This document shows positions 1 to 9,324 of a stretch of 64,000 nucleotides of DNA, one piece after another. The translations under genes and the position numbers were made by a program. The notes under the pieces are model-generated. The model was not told where the DNA came from, made no database searches, and worked only from the letters and a program-made list of their open reading frames with translations. Numbering within the stretch: the stretch's first letter is position 1; the number at the start of each line of letters is the position of its first letter. The DNA is from Pycnococcus provasolii (taxonomy: Eukaryota > Chlorophyta > Pseudoscourfieldiophyceae > Pseudoscourfieldiales), in the NCBI GenBank assembly GCA_049487715.1, contig CP150563.1:62001-126000 (forward strand), read 5' to 3'.

Positions 1-331
1 CACGCGAGCGCACCGCCACGCCTGACTTGGCCTGTGCCACCGCCTTTTTCGTCTCCACTTTCAGTTCCTTCTTACTCGCTCGCCTCCGTTGCGCCGCCGA
101 CGCTCCCGCCGACGTCAGCGCCCAAACGGCCGCCGCCTTGTTCTTCAACGCCACGTTTCGGCGACGCCACGTGCCTGTGTCGCTGGGAACAACAGCCGGC
201 TTGAGGTTTGGAGGTGCGTGCAAGTCCTCCGTTACGGCCCGTTGGCTTGAGCCTGAGCCTGAAGGTGACACCCACGCCAAGGACGGAGGAGGAGGAGCGG
301 AAAGGCTGCCAATCTTATTATTATCGTCCAT
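1..331 (-). CDS. partial hypothetical protein, N-terminal part only
   Basis: An open frame on the minus strand starts at an ATG (329-331) and runs without a stop through the left edge of the window, giving at least 110 residues. It begins MDDNNKIGSL, continues through a proline/serine-rich stretch, and then becomes rich in Ala, Lys and Arg (KKELKVETKKAVAQAKSG). I recognise no domain in the visible part. Third positions are GC-rich like the neighbouring real genes, and the rival plus-strand frame is shorter and less gene-like. The rest of the protein lies outside the window, so no function can be given. Confidence 0.5.
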   Translation of the reverse strand, partial: MDDNNKIGSLSAPPPPSLAWVSPSGSGSSQRAVTEDLHAPPNLKPAVVPSDTGTWRRRNVALKNKAAAVWALTSAGASAAQRRRASKKELKVETKKAVAQAKSGVAVRSR

Positions 332-1227
332 GACAATTTGAATGGCAACAGGTCAAACTGCGATGAAAAAGTAGCAGCTGGTGACGGACAAGTTGCGATG
401 GGCGAGATTGATTTCGACCCCGGCCGGCTGCTCGCTTCTTCGGAATAATCGGGTTTTATTTCGGAGAGAGCCTTCCAAGGAAGGGCCTTGGACTGGGGGG
501 ATGTCCCAACCTTCGTTAACTAAGGTTATGTTACCGCACGTTCGGTACCGTTTCCCCTTTCCAGGTTACTAGGGTACAGGAAAGGGTTCATCAGGAGGGA
601 GGAGAGTGGTAGCAGAAGTGGCAAGTCGCCTGCCACCAGGCGTGAGGCGTGAAGAAGGCTCACCAGAAGGCTGCACCTGGCACGCAACAAGGGGAGAAGA
701 CCATAGTCTATGCATACAAACAGTGCTCGCATCATGTGAACTTGGGAAGGGAAAACGACCCTCATAAGACTAAGAAGTACTTTCCGAGGGTTCGTTGTTC
801 TTTCGTTCCACTTTTCGTGTATGTAAAAACTTTTTACATATTTTAACACAACGTTCGGCGTCTCGTCTCGTCATGGCTGGGCGTCCCCCCGGAAAGTTGG
901 TCCCGGTCCCGTTCCCGTCGGCTTTTTCTGAGCTGTTTTTGGGCTTTGCCATATGTCGTGTGTGGTTGCTCCTCCCTCCTAAGGGGTTGCTCATCCCTCC
1001 TAGTTATCATAGTGGGCCGCGCTTGAACCCTCCTGTTCTGTTCTGTTGGTTTTCGTTTCCTTGTTCGCCTCGTTCTTCGTCGGCCTCCATCAACTTGTGC
1101 AGCGGGCACTCCACTCCAGTCGCTCTCTTGCTTGTGTCTTCGTTCCTACTGGTTCGTGTGGTTGGTTGGTGTGGGTGCACCTACCTGCTCCTGTATCTGT
1201 AGCCTGTGAGAGAGAGAGAGAGAGGAT
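332..1227. other. intergenic, no gene seen
   Basis: This is the spacer between the divergent partial gene and the CBP60-like gene. Several short frames cross it, but none has gene-like composition or recognisable protein. It contains a copy of a recurring motif (TATCATAGTGGGCC, about 1005-1018), and a GA dinucleotide run (about 1207-1222) sits just before the next start codon. Confidence 0.5.
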
Positions 1228-3024
1228 ATGGTGCCGGCCGCAGGATCGCACAAAAGGCTGCGCACAGAAGGAGAGAACAACGCTCAGAACGGAAGCTCAG
1301 CACACAGAAGAGAGGAGGACGACCTCGATGAGAAAAAGCGAAAGCAGCAAGAGCCGCTCGAAGACGTCGTGAGACGGGTCGTGAGACAGGAAATTGTCGC
1401 GGCGTGCAGAGCCACGCCGAACGCATCGGCGGATGAACACACAAAGGCACTCAAGGAGCTCATTCTCAAGGAGGTTTGCAACGCCGTGGTTGTCGCGTTC
1501 GGCAGCCAGTCTGGTGGAATGGCGCCCGCTGCTTTAGTCAAGGTGGAGACGAAGTTCAAGCTAGGCTTTGCCAACAAACTGCGAGACAACATCTACGCGG
1601 TGCACAAGACGGACAGCAAGCTCACCGCCGAGGGAGACAAGCCGCTTGTCGTCAACGTGACAACCTTGGACGGCAAGACGACGAGCGAGCTCGACGGCAT
1701 GGAAGTCGAGGCGGTTCTCATGCACTCGAGTACGGTGAACGGCGCGGAGGGCGAGCTCGCGTTGGCCAAGCCGCGCAAGAATAACATGCCCCAGCTCATC
1801 CAAGGCAACAACACCGCCACCGTTGTGAACGGACGCGCGGAGTTCAAGGACCACATGCGCGTGCAGGACAACTCGAGCAACTACCCCGGAGGTAAGTTCG
1901 TGCTCGAGATACGCCCCGTGGGCAAGGGCGAGGGTGTCAACGGACACCCACCTGGATACGTGGCGAGCGCGCGCACGGAGCCGTTCAAAGTCAAGAGCAG
2001 CCGCGCCAAGGACAACGAGAAGAGGCACGACAACATCAACATGGACGACGACGTGTATCGCCTCATGAACATCTCCAAGAATGGCGAGTACTACAAGCGC
2101 CTGCACAAGGAGGGCATCACGACGGTGCGCCAGTTCCACCAGCGCGTCATGCGCAGCAACCAGGGCAAGCGTGACATGCGCGACATCCTTGGGCCGGGAA
2201 TGAATGACGCCAACTACCAGCACACATGGCAGCACGTGCTCCAGGCTGTGAAGAACGAGGAGGAGAAGAATGGCTCGAGCATGGCCAACCTGTACGTCCC
2301 GCCGAATCACGACGACAACGCGTCGAACATTGCCTCGCCGAATCCGATTGCCGCACCTCGCGGCGTGAGCGGGAGAATGATGACGGACGCGATTCGAGCT
2401 GTGGCCACCTCCGCGGCAAACACGAATCCGGCAAATCTGCTCAACCGCGTGCAATCACCCTATCCTGGCCTGCATGCCAGCGACAACGCGGCGGGATTCA
2501 GGCCTCACATTCCTTCGTCGAGCCCCGCGCCGATGTCGTCATCAGCTCCACCGGCGCCGGGGCTTGTGCCTGCTGCCCCGGCACCACCGCCTCCACCTCC
2601 CACGTCTAGCATTGCACCTAGCATATCCGTACCATTCACACCGAGTCTACAAGCGCTGTTCGGGGGAACGCCGTCAGCTGACCCGAATGCGGTATCTACG
2701 AACCCGACCGAGACATTGCATCGGATCAACAGCGGCGCCATGCAGTATCTGCAATCTCTAGGGCATCTGCCGAGCATGTCAACATTAAATGTCAACCCAG
2801 CGGAATTCATAGAGAGACTAAGCAGCGGCGTTCCTGGAGGGAATCCTGACGTGGGTCGCCTGTTCTCTGCTAGCATGGCTGCCATCAATGCATCCGTGTC
2901 CCAGGGCATGCCCACCTCCTCCACGCCTGGGCTCGGTTTGCTTCCGCTGTCGTCAGCACCTGCGCAGAACCAGCCCGCCGATCCCACGCCGCAGACACGT
3001 GCGAGGACGAAGGTGGATCGGTAA
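1228..3024 (+). CDS. CBP60-like calmodulin-binding transcription regulator
   Basis: The 598-residue protein matches the plant CALMODULIN-BINDING PROTEIN 60 family. Near residues 104-125 it has the FKLGFANKL segment, equivalent to the family's 'F.L.F.NKL' start. The middle carries a DNSS..PGGKF..E stretch like the family's 'DNSSW...KF.LG'. At about residues 273-345 it has DDDVYRLMNISKNGEYYKRL followed by GITTVRQF and ILGPGMND, the hallmark CBP60 C-terminal conserved block. In land plants these are nuclear DNA-binding regulators of defence and development, some calmodulin-binding. The N-terminus is basic/acidic (an RKQQEPLEDVVRRVVRQEI helix as in CBP60s). The last 250 residues are Pro/Ser-rich and probably disordered. 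The ATG follows a GA-rich leader. Family membership is seen; the role in an alga is inferred. Confidence 0.8.
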   Translation: MVPAAGSHKRLRTEGENNAQNGSSAHRREEDDLDEKKRKQQEPLEDVVRRVVRQEIVAACRATPNASADEHTKALKELILKEVCNAVVVAFGSQSGGMAPAALVKVETKFKLGFANKLRDNIYAVHKTDSKLTAEGDKPLVVNVTTLDGKTTSELDGMEVEAVLMHSSTVNGAEGELALAKPRKNNMPQLIQGNNTATVVNGRAEFKDHMRVQDNSSNYPGGKFVLEIRPVGKGEGVNGHPPGYVASARTEPFKVKSSRAKDNEKRHDNINMDDDVYRLMNISKNGEYYKRLHKEGITTVRQFHQRVMRSNQGKRDMRDILGPGMNDANYQHTWQHVLQAVKNEEEKNGSSMANLYVPPNHDDNASNIASPNPIAAPRGVSGRMMTDAIRAVATSAANTNPANLLNRVQSPYPGLHASDNAAGFRPHIPSSSPAPMSSSAPPAPGLVPAAPAPPPPPPTSSIAPSISVPFTPSLQALFGGTPSADPNAVSTNPTETLHRINSGAMQYLQSLGHLPSMSTLNVNPAEFIERLSSGVPGGNPDVGRLFSASMAAINASVSQGMPTSSTPGLGLLPLSSAPAQNQPADPTPQTRARTKVDR

Positions 3025-3972
3025 TCGCCATCCCGCTGCTCGCTTACTTGTGACTACTCTACCGTTCATTTGTTTCCCTTTTTTTAATGATACAACGATT
3101 TTTTTCCTCATAAAATGATATGGAGAGTACACCTGACTCGATCACATGTACATGATACATTGACTACAGTGGTTTGTGCATAATGAAGACTTCTTTGATT
3201 ACTTTGATAAGGTAGCCGCAACTCGGAGCGGTGTCTCTCATCAGATGCCATCAGAGAGAGTTCAGTTAAGTTCAGTTCAAGAGAGAGAGAGAGCACCCGG
3301 TTGTAGGAAGCCCGTAGGAAGGTGGTACATGGCATGGCAAGTTAGGAAGATGACCATGGATGGGTCCATCTCGGGTGGCGAGAATCTGTGTGCTGCTGTG
3401 CTGCACAGACGGCCTCTCTCTCCCATGGTGGCAGGTCTGGGACGGCCAACACCTGACCACCTGACCAGAGTCCAGACGAACGATCAAGGACGAAGGACCA
3501 GGTGGACGAAGAAACAGGCCGACCTGTGCGAGAATAGCATGCCAGAGCCAGCGTGCGAGGAGGTGTTATTTTATGGTGCGAGGAAAGACAATTGGGTCGG
3601 TTCCTTGGCTTCGAAAGGCTTCGAAGGGAAGACGAACAAACAAAGAGTGCTGCAGTGGTGGAACCCTAAACCTTTAGTTGATCGTCTCATAACGATGACG
3701 CGGACGGACGAGGTGGACACACGGACACTCCGACGGAACACGGTGCAATGAGGGCTTGCAATGAGGTGGTGTGAGGGACCCGAACCCTAATCCTGTGGGG
3801 GAACTGCAACCTGTGCTTCCTGTACGCGCGCACTCCCTGTGCTTGTGCTGGGTTGGGTTTGATATCTCCCGCTCCCGTCACCCGTTTTGTCCCCCTGCCC
3901 TAGGTGTTTTGTCTCCCGCCCGTCCCTTGCCTTGATCTGTTCGTCCACTACGATACTTTAGGAAGCCTTAGC
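3025..3972. other. intergenic, no convincing gene
   Basis: This interval follows the CBP60-like gene. A 191-codon open frame (3176-3751) lacks gene-like codon use and any recognisable domain, so I do not call it. Two CCCTAA-like motifs (around 3663 and 3783) lie upstream of the next gene, consistent with the telomere-like promoter motifs elsewhere in the window. Confidence 0.5.
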
Positions 3973-4489
3973 ATGCCCGCCGATATGCCAGGCAAGATCG
4001 ACAGCTCGATCAAGAAGAAGTTCGAGCCCACCGACCAGAGCGAGGCGGGAATCTTTCGCGAGTTCAAGAAGGAGGAGGGCAAGCCGCGCTGGCTCAAGGA
4101 GAAGGAGGAGCGGAAGAAGAGGTACGTACAGTACGCGCGCAAAGCAAACGAAGAGGTCGCCTAACAACGCGTGGTGGTGAAAAGACAGCCTGCCTTGTTC
4201 GGTCATCTCAAAGCTCACCTTTCGAAACAAACAAACAACGCAAAAACGACTCCACAGGGGCGGACGCACGAACAGCTACAGTGGAGCGAGCTCGAACGTC
4301 GCATCGAGCAGCCGCAGCGGAACGGCCAGAGGGGCGAAGGGAGAGGGCAAGGGCAACGCGTTCTTCTCTCTGCTCACCAAGCTGGTCGTTGTGGGTGCTG
4401 CCGCGTACGGCGCCTCCATCTTGATCGACAAGCTCAGCGAGAGTAAGGAGGTGGTCGTCGACACCAAGAAGAAGTTTCTGCGCCGCTAA
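3973..4489 (+). CDS. small single-pass membrane protein, two exons
   Basis: Two exons, 3973-4121 and 4258-4489, joined by a 136-nt intron (GTACGT donor, CCACAG acceptor), give 126 residues in one continuous frame. The split Arg codon AG|G restores phase exactly. Exon 1 encodes a charged, lysine/glutamate-rich N-terminus (KKEEGKPRWLKEKEERKKR). Exon 2 begins with a Gly/Ser-rich linker and then has one hydrophobic segment (LLTKLVVVGAAAYGASILI) followed by a basic tail ending KKKFLRR. The layout suggests a small tail- or signal-anchored protein of an internal membrane. The first Met of the longer frame (3904) is less likely because the GC-rich coding bias starts at MPADMPGK. I do not recognise the family. 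Confidence 0.6.
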
Positions 4490-5361
4490 GGCGTCACTCA
4501 CGGCTCACAAGACGCCGCTCTCTTGGCGCAACCGTGGCGGCCCACCCAACCAGGTCAGGTCACCTGTAAGTTCACTCATTCTCTCCACTCTCTCCCTCTC
4601 ATTCTCTTCATGGCAGCACGTGTTGCGTTGGGCGCGCTCATGCGCACGCGCATGCGTGAGCAAATAAATATACATCCTTACAGAGAAAAAACTAGAAGTC
4701 GGCGGTGGCCTGCTTGCCTTGCCAACCTGCCTTGTCATTCGTCAGTCGGTTGCCGCGTCGCTTGACAGCGTTGGAGTCGAGCCGAGATCCGATAAGGGTG
4801 TTTCGGGCATGGAACGCGGCGTGTCGGGAAAGCTGCTCGTCGTGCCGGGTGTGCTCGGTGTGCCGACATTTGACGCGTCAGGCGTGAGGGCTTATAGGGT
4901 AAGGATTAGGGTTAGGGTTACATGGGGGCTGTTAGGGTTAGGGTTAAGGATCCCCTTTCGTTCTGGTACCTTTTCTGGTTCTTCTTCTTCTCTCTTCTTC
5001 CCAAAGGTCCCGCCCGCCGCCTCTTTTTCTTTTCCCCTTTTGGCCTTTTTCCCTTTTCGGTCGCCCCCTGTTAATGTAAAGTAAAAAGGACGCGCCATAC
5101 ACTCTTCCATGCCGCTCCTCATGCACCTCACGTCATCCTTCATGTCGCGTCCATGCCTCCATCTGCCAGGTGGGTTAGGGTTAGGGACGAACATGGGTCT
5201 GTGTCGTCCTCGCCAATGCGTTCGGGTAGGGTTAGGGCCACTTCGTCGTGGTAGTAGTCTTCGGGGCAGGCATCCTGGTTTGTCGTCGTCGGCGTCATCG
5301 TCGTCGTCGTCAAAGTGCCACGCAAGCTTTGCAGCTTCTTTACACTCGTGCGAGTCCACTC
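4490..5361. repeat. intergenic with TTAGGG-like motif blocks
   Basis: No gene is evident. G-rich telomere-like repeats occur at about 4893-4950 (several TTAGGG units, some degenerate), 5171-5188 and 5224-5237 on the plus strand, 125-470 nt upstream of the pseudouridine synthase start. A 155-codon minus-strand frame (4892-5359) reads through these repeats and is rejected as low complexity. Confidence 0.55.
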
Positions 5362-6717
5362 ATGCGTCATGCACGGGACCAGTGGGCCAACACACTGGAG
5401 GAGTGGTGCCACTTTGTAGTAGTGCACGTAGTGTACCACCTTGTGGTGCTATGTACCACCTTCGCTTCGTCGCGTGCAGGAGCAACATCCACAAACCAGT
5501 CGCCAGCTTCGGGGTCCAAAAACAACGGGACCCAAAGGAATCATAACGCAAAGCAACGAAACGGAAACAATGCCGGACCGCACCGAACAAGAAAAAACAC
5601 TTTGTCGAACGACGCGTCGACAAGAAGCAAAGAAGAAGGGGCCAATCCCTGTGGGCCGCAGCGAATCGCCAAGGCGCTCGCGCAGGCGGGCGTCGCTTCG
5701 CGGCGTGCCAGTGAAGCACTCGTCAAGGAAGGACGAGTCGCCGTGAACGGCGCCACCATCACCACGCCAGTCACGCTCGTCACGCCTGGAGTCGACCAGG
5801 TGGAGGTGGACGGAAAGCACGTCGACATCGTGCAGGAGCCGCGCGTCTACTTCGTTCTCAACAAACCAAAGGGGTGGATATGCTCTTCCGATACGACGAA
5901 CACGTCCGCAACAGCAGCACCCTTGCTCCGTGACACAATCACCGCAGAGGAGGCGTGGGGCGGCAAGCCGAGGAACCGCAAGAATACCAGACAGCCGAAT
6001 AGCGCGCGCGTAGCCGACGGCGGCGAGGGTGCGACCGCGAGCTTGAACAGGCGCGTCATCGACCTGTTTTCCGAGTACCTCACCGACCGCTGGCCACGCC
6101 GCCACCCTGATAGGCCGATGCCACGCCTCTTCACCGTCGGCAGGCTTGACGTCGCGACCACCGGTCTGCTTGTGGTGACGAACGACGGCGACTTGACGAA
6201 CCGCATCTCGCATCCACGGAATGAGCTGACGCGTGAATATTTGGTGACGCTCAACCGCGACTACACGCGTGCGGACGTGAAGACGATTGCCGAGGGCGTG
6301 AACATCGACGGCGCGGTCGTGGCACCGCTCGAGGTTCTTCCCGTGCGCGGTGACGGTCCGATGGACCGGAATACGCGCAAGCTGACGATTGTCGTCAGCG
6401 AGGGTCGCAATCGTGAGGTGCGCCGTCTCGTCGAGGGCGCAGGCAAGGGCCTTGAGGTGAAGCGCCTGAAGCGCGTTCGCGTCGGCGCGCTTCGCCTCCC
6501 CCCGAGTTTGCGCGAGGGTCACTTCGTGGAGTTGAAGGCGGACGAGGCGTACAACATCGCGAGCTTGAAGGGCCAGGAGCGTGGCGGTCGTGTGCTGTGG
6601 CAGTTGAACCGCCTGATGGTGGCGGCCCCTTCGTTCCGGAGGAGTTATGACGAGTATGAGAACGAGAGTGCGAATGTGAATGTGAATGAGGAGGAGGCGG
6701 AGGAGTACTTTGATTAG
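5362..6717 (+). CDS. RsuA/RluB-family pseudouridine synthase, probably organellar
   Basis: The 451-residue protein has an S4 RNA-binding domain (QRIAKALAQAGVASRRASEA, VAVNG) followed by the RsuA/RluB/RluE/RluF catalytic domain. The catalytic aspartate lies in GRLDVATTGLLVVTNDGDL (Asp at nt 6148-6150), and the family's R.L..GRNREVRR segment is present as SEGRNREVRRLVEGAG. These enzymes isomerise a uridine in large or small rRNA. About 90 residues before the S4 domain are Ser/Thr/Asn/Arg-rich, consistent with a plastid or mitochondrial transit peptide; the Arabidopsis relative SVR1 is chloroplastic. An insertion of roughly 80 residues lies between the 'NKPKG' strand and the catalytic loop. The ATG at 5362 is the first in frame; an upstream exon cannot be excluded. 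The acidic tail ends EEEAEEYFD. Confidence 0.85.
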   Translation: MRHARDQWANTLEEWCHFVVVHVVYHLVVLCTTFASSRAGATSTNQSPASGSKNNGTQRNHNAKQRNGNNAGPHRTRKNTLSNDASTRSKEEGANPCGPQRIAKALAQAGVASRRASEALVKEGRVAVNGATITTPVTLVTPGVDQVEVDGKHVDIVQEPRVYFVLNKPKGWICSSDTTNTSATAAPLLRDTITAEEAWGGKPRNRKNTRQPNSARVADGGEGATASLNRRVIDLFSEYLTDRWPRRHPDRPMPRLFTVGRLDVATTGLLVVTNDGDLTNRISHPRNELTREYLVTLNRDYTRADVKTIAEGVNIDGAVVAPLEVLPVRGDGPMDRNTRKLTIVVSEGRNREVRRLVEGAGKGLEVKRLKRVRVGALRLPPSLREGHFVELKADEAYNIASLKGQERGGRVLWQLNRLMVAAPSFRRSYDEYENESANVNVNEEEAEEYFD

Positions 6718-7033
6718 AGTAAAGTATCTTCATACATACCCTACATACATATAATGGTACACATGTCGTCCATTGCGTGCGTTCTCCGACATGAACGAAC
6801 GAACGAAGTGTAGCGCCCAACATAACCACTTTTATGTGTCCGTGTTTCCCCCCCCTCCCAAGGGTCCACCTCCAGGTACCTGGTGATGTGATGTGATGTC
6901 ACAAAAAGTGGTACATGAACCTTTCCCTGGGCCCCTTGACCTTTTCCCTCTTGTTTTCTGCTCTGTTCATTTTCTCCCTGGGGCCCACACTCTCTGGGGC
7001 AAGGCAATAATCCGTGTTTGTATTTTATCCGCC

Positions 7034-7085
7034 ATGGCGCGTCGTCATCGCTCTGCCTCTGCCCCTGCTTCTGCTTTGCTGCGTG

Positions 7086-7127
<42 letters not shown>

Positions 7128-9151
7128 TGTCTTGGTCGTGGTATTTGGTCGTGGTCTCTGTGGTTTCTCTCGTTATCTTTGCTTTGTTGCCTTTGTCAGG
7201 CTCTTGTGCTTCTCTGAGTGATGCTTCAGAGAAATCACCACTGGAAAACAATCCTTCGTCGGCGTCGTCGTCGTCGTCGCTTAACTTGAAGGCAGCGGAG
7301 AACAATGCAGCACTTTCAGCAGGGAAGCACGCTCACGTCTCTCCGTCGTCGTCGCTTAACTTGAAGGCAGCGGAGAACGATGCAGCACTTTCAGCAGGGA
7401 AGCACGCTCACGTCTCTCCGTCGTCGTCGAAACCGCAGCTTAACAAAGCAGCAGGCAACGTCGCGCCCGTGAACGCGCTCGTGTTCATGACAGTACTTAT
7501 GCTGCTCACCGTCATTCTCACCAGACACGGAACACGAAAACGATGGCTCACCGAGGCGAGCGTCGCCTGCCTACTCGGACTGTTCGCGGGAAACGCCGTG
7601 CTCGTGTACTACCGCAGAACGTCCAAAGTACCGGAGACGGCACTCACATTTGACGACGACCTCTTCTTCGACATATGTCTACCACCCATCATTTTTCAGG
7701 CTGGATTCTCCGTGCGCAAGCGACGATTCTTCCGAAACGCGTTTGACATCTTCCTCCTCGGAGGTCTTGGCACCATGTGCACGTTCGCCATGATCAGCAC
7801 CGGCGCGTGGCTCATACTGCCAAAGGTGGTTGAAACCGCGTTCGAGGAGGCTAAGCACACCACCGTGCACTTCCAGCTGAGTGACGCGCTCGCGATGGGC
7901 GCCGTGTTCGCGGCAACCGACTCCGTCGCCACCCTGCAGGTGCTGGACGGAAACAAGTACCCGCTGCTCTTCTCTCTCGTGTTTGGCGAAGGCATCGTGA
8001 ACGACGCCACCTCTATCGTGCTGCTCAGCAGCATCAGGCACGTGCACCGCGTCGCGTCTAAGGAGGCTGCCGCCATCTCCGTCGCCACCATCGCTGCGCG
8101 CTTCTTCTACCTGCTCTTCGCCAGCCTCGGCCTCGGCGTTGCGATCGGTTTGCTCTCCGCGATCATCTTGAAGAGCATTTACCAGCAAAAGTTCAAGTAT
8201 GGTGGACAGCAATCGCTCTTCTCGCCAGATCACGAGGTGGCGCTCGTCGCACTGCTCGGATTTCTTGCGTACGTGCTCGCGGAGGCGCTCGGTCTGTCAG
8301 CCATCTTCGCCGTCTTCTTCGCGGCGTTGACGATGAGTCACTACACGTGGTTCAGTCTGAGCGAGCAGGCGCAGTTTGTCGCCGCGAATTTGTTTCGGCT
8401 CGTTTCTAGCATCATGGAGCTCTTCATCTTCGTGTACGTCGGCTTCACGACGTGGGATGTGAGCCTCTGGCGGCACACAAACATGCAGCTCGCGCTTGGC
8501 TTGACTGGCGCAATCCTCGCTCTCATCAGTGCGAGCCGCGTTGCGATGGTGCTACCTGTGTGCTTCACTGCCAACTGCTATCGCAGCGAGCCGCTTCGCT
8601 TTCGAGAAATTCTGGCAATTGCATTCAGTGGCATTCACAGAGGCGCCGTCTCCACGGCTCTTGTGTTTCACTACTACTCGGAATCCGATCGAGATACGCG
8701 TAATCCGACCCATGCCGCGGTCATTTCAAGCACGCTTCTCGTCGTTCTGACGAGCACCGTTCTGATTGGAGGAGTCACCAAGCCGATGCTCTCGTGCCTG
8801 CTTGACGGCGACAACGAAAATGATCAAGGCGTCGCTGATGAGCCGGCGTCACCGACGGGGTACCTTGAGCACGGCCAAGATGAGCCGTTGCTTGGTACGG
8901 TGCTAACAAGCGGCCAGGACGTGGATGCACAAGGGTACTTCGCTCCAAATACCATCGCGCACTCGATGTACAAACGCTGGTCGCGCATGGATGCGCGATA
9001 TCTACAGCCCATCTTTGGGGGCAAATACTTCCGGCACTCGATAACCACAACGTCGGTTGACGGTGGAACGGGCGAAACGACGTCAACAGCATTCGCGGCA
9101 CTCAACGGGCTGCATTCTGCAGGTTCCATTAGCAGGCGGCAGGTGCAGTAG
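7034..9151 (+). CDS. Na+/H+ exchanger, NHE/CPA1 family
   Basis: The 705-residue membrane protein has the CPA1 exchanger signatures: DICLPPIIFQAGFSVRKR (inhibitor-site helix), DALAMGAVFAATDSVATLQV, and FGEGIVNDATSIVLL, which contains the ion-binding Asp and the GE(G)IVNDA motif. The hydrophobic core spans about residues 155-585. Known members exchange Na+ or K+ for H+ at the plasma membrane, Golgi or endosomes. The N-terminus has an Arg-Gly run encoded by a (GGTCGT)n-like tract, then a hydrophobic segment resembling a signal anchor. It also has two copies of a 25-residue Ser/Ala/Lys-rich unit (75-bp tandem duplication at about 7271-7420). The ATG at 7034 is preferred over one 47 codons upstream because the extra residues look like leader sequence. 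The C-terminal 130 residues are hydrophilic. Confidence 0.9.
7271..7420 (+). repeat. 75-bp in-frame tandem duplication inside NHE gene
   Basis: Two adjacent 75-nt units, each including TTAACTTGAAGGCAGCGGAG, differ at only one obvious base (AAT versus GAT codon). They add 25 residues each to the lumenal/cytosolic linker of the exchanger. The near identity suggests a recent duplication. Confidence 0.85.
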
Positions 9152-9324
9152 TGTAAAAGCTTGTTGAAAGCAAAAAACAAACCTCATTTGTAAACAAATC
9201 AAAACCGTTCTCATCATGGATTATAATAATGTGTTTGATTAATGCTTTTACTTCATGTCAATTCATTTCATGTTTCTTGGTGCTTCATCACGGTGTTTTT
9301 CATCGCTTCAAATTTTGATTCTTC

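Noticed and set aside
1561-2454. 297-codon minus-strand frame inside the CBP60-like gene
   Set aside because: Third-position shadow of a strongly supported plus-strand gene.
3176-3751. 191-codon plus-strand frame
   Set aside because: No GC3 bias, no domain, and it lies in a spacer with telomere-like motifs.
4893-5237. Chromosome end or subtelomere suggested by TTAGGG repeats
   Set aside because: Blocks are short, degenerate, in both orientations and spread between ordinary housekeeping genes across the window.
4892-5359. 155-codon minus-strand frame
   Set aside because: Reads through TTAGGG-like repeats (NPNPN, TLTLILTL) and low-complexity Lys/Glu runs.
5449-6522. 357-codon minus-strand frame inside the pseudouridine synthase gene
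   Set aside because: Shadow frame in GC-rich DNA; the opposite strand has clear S4 and catalytic motifs.
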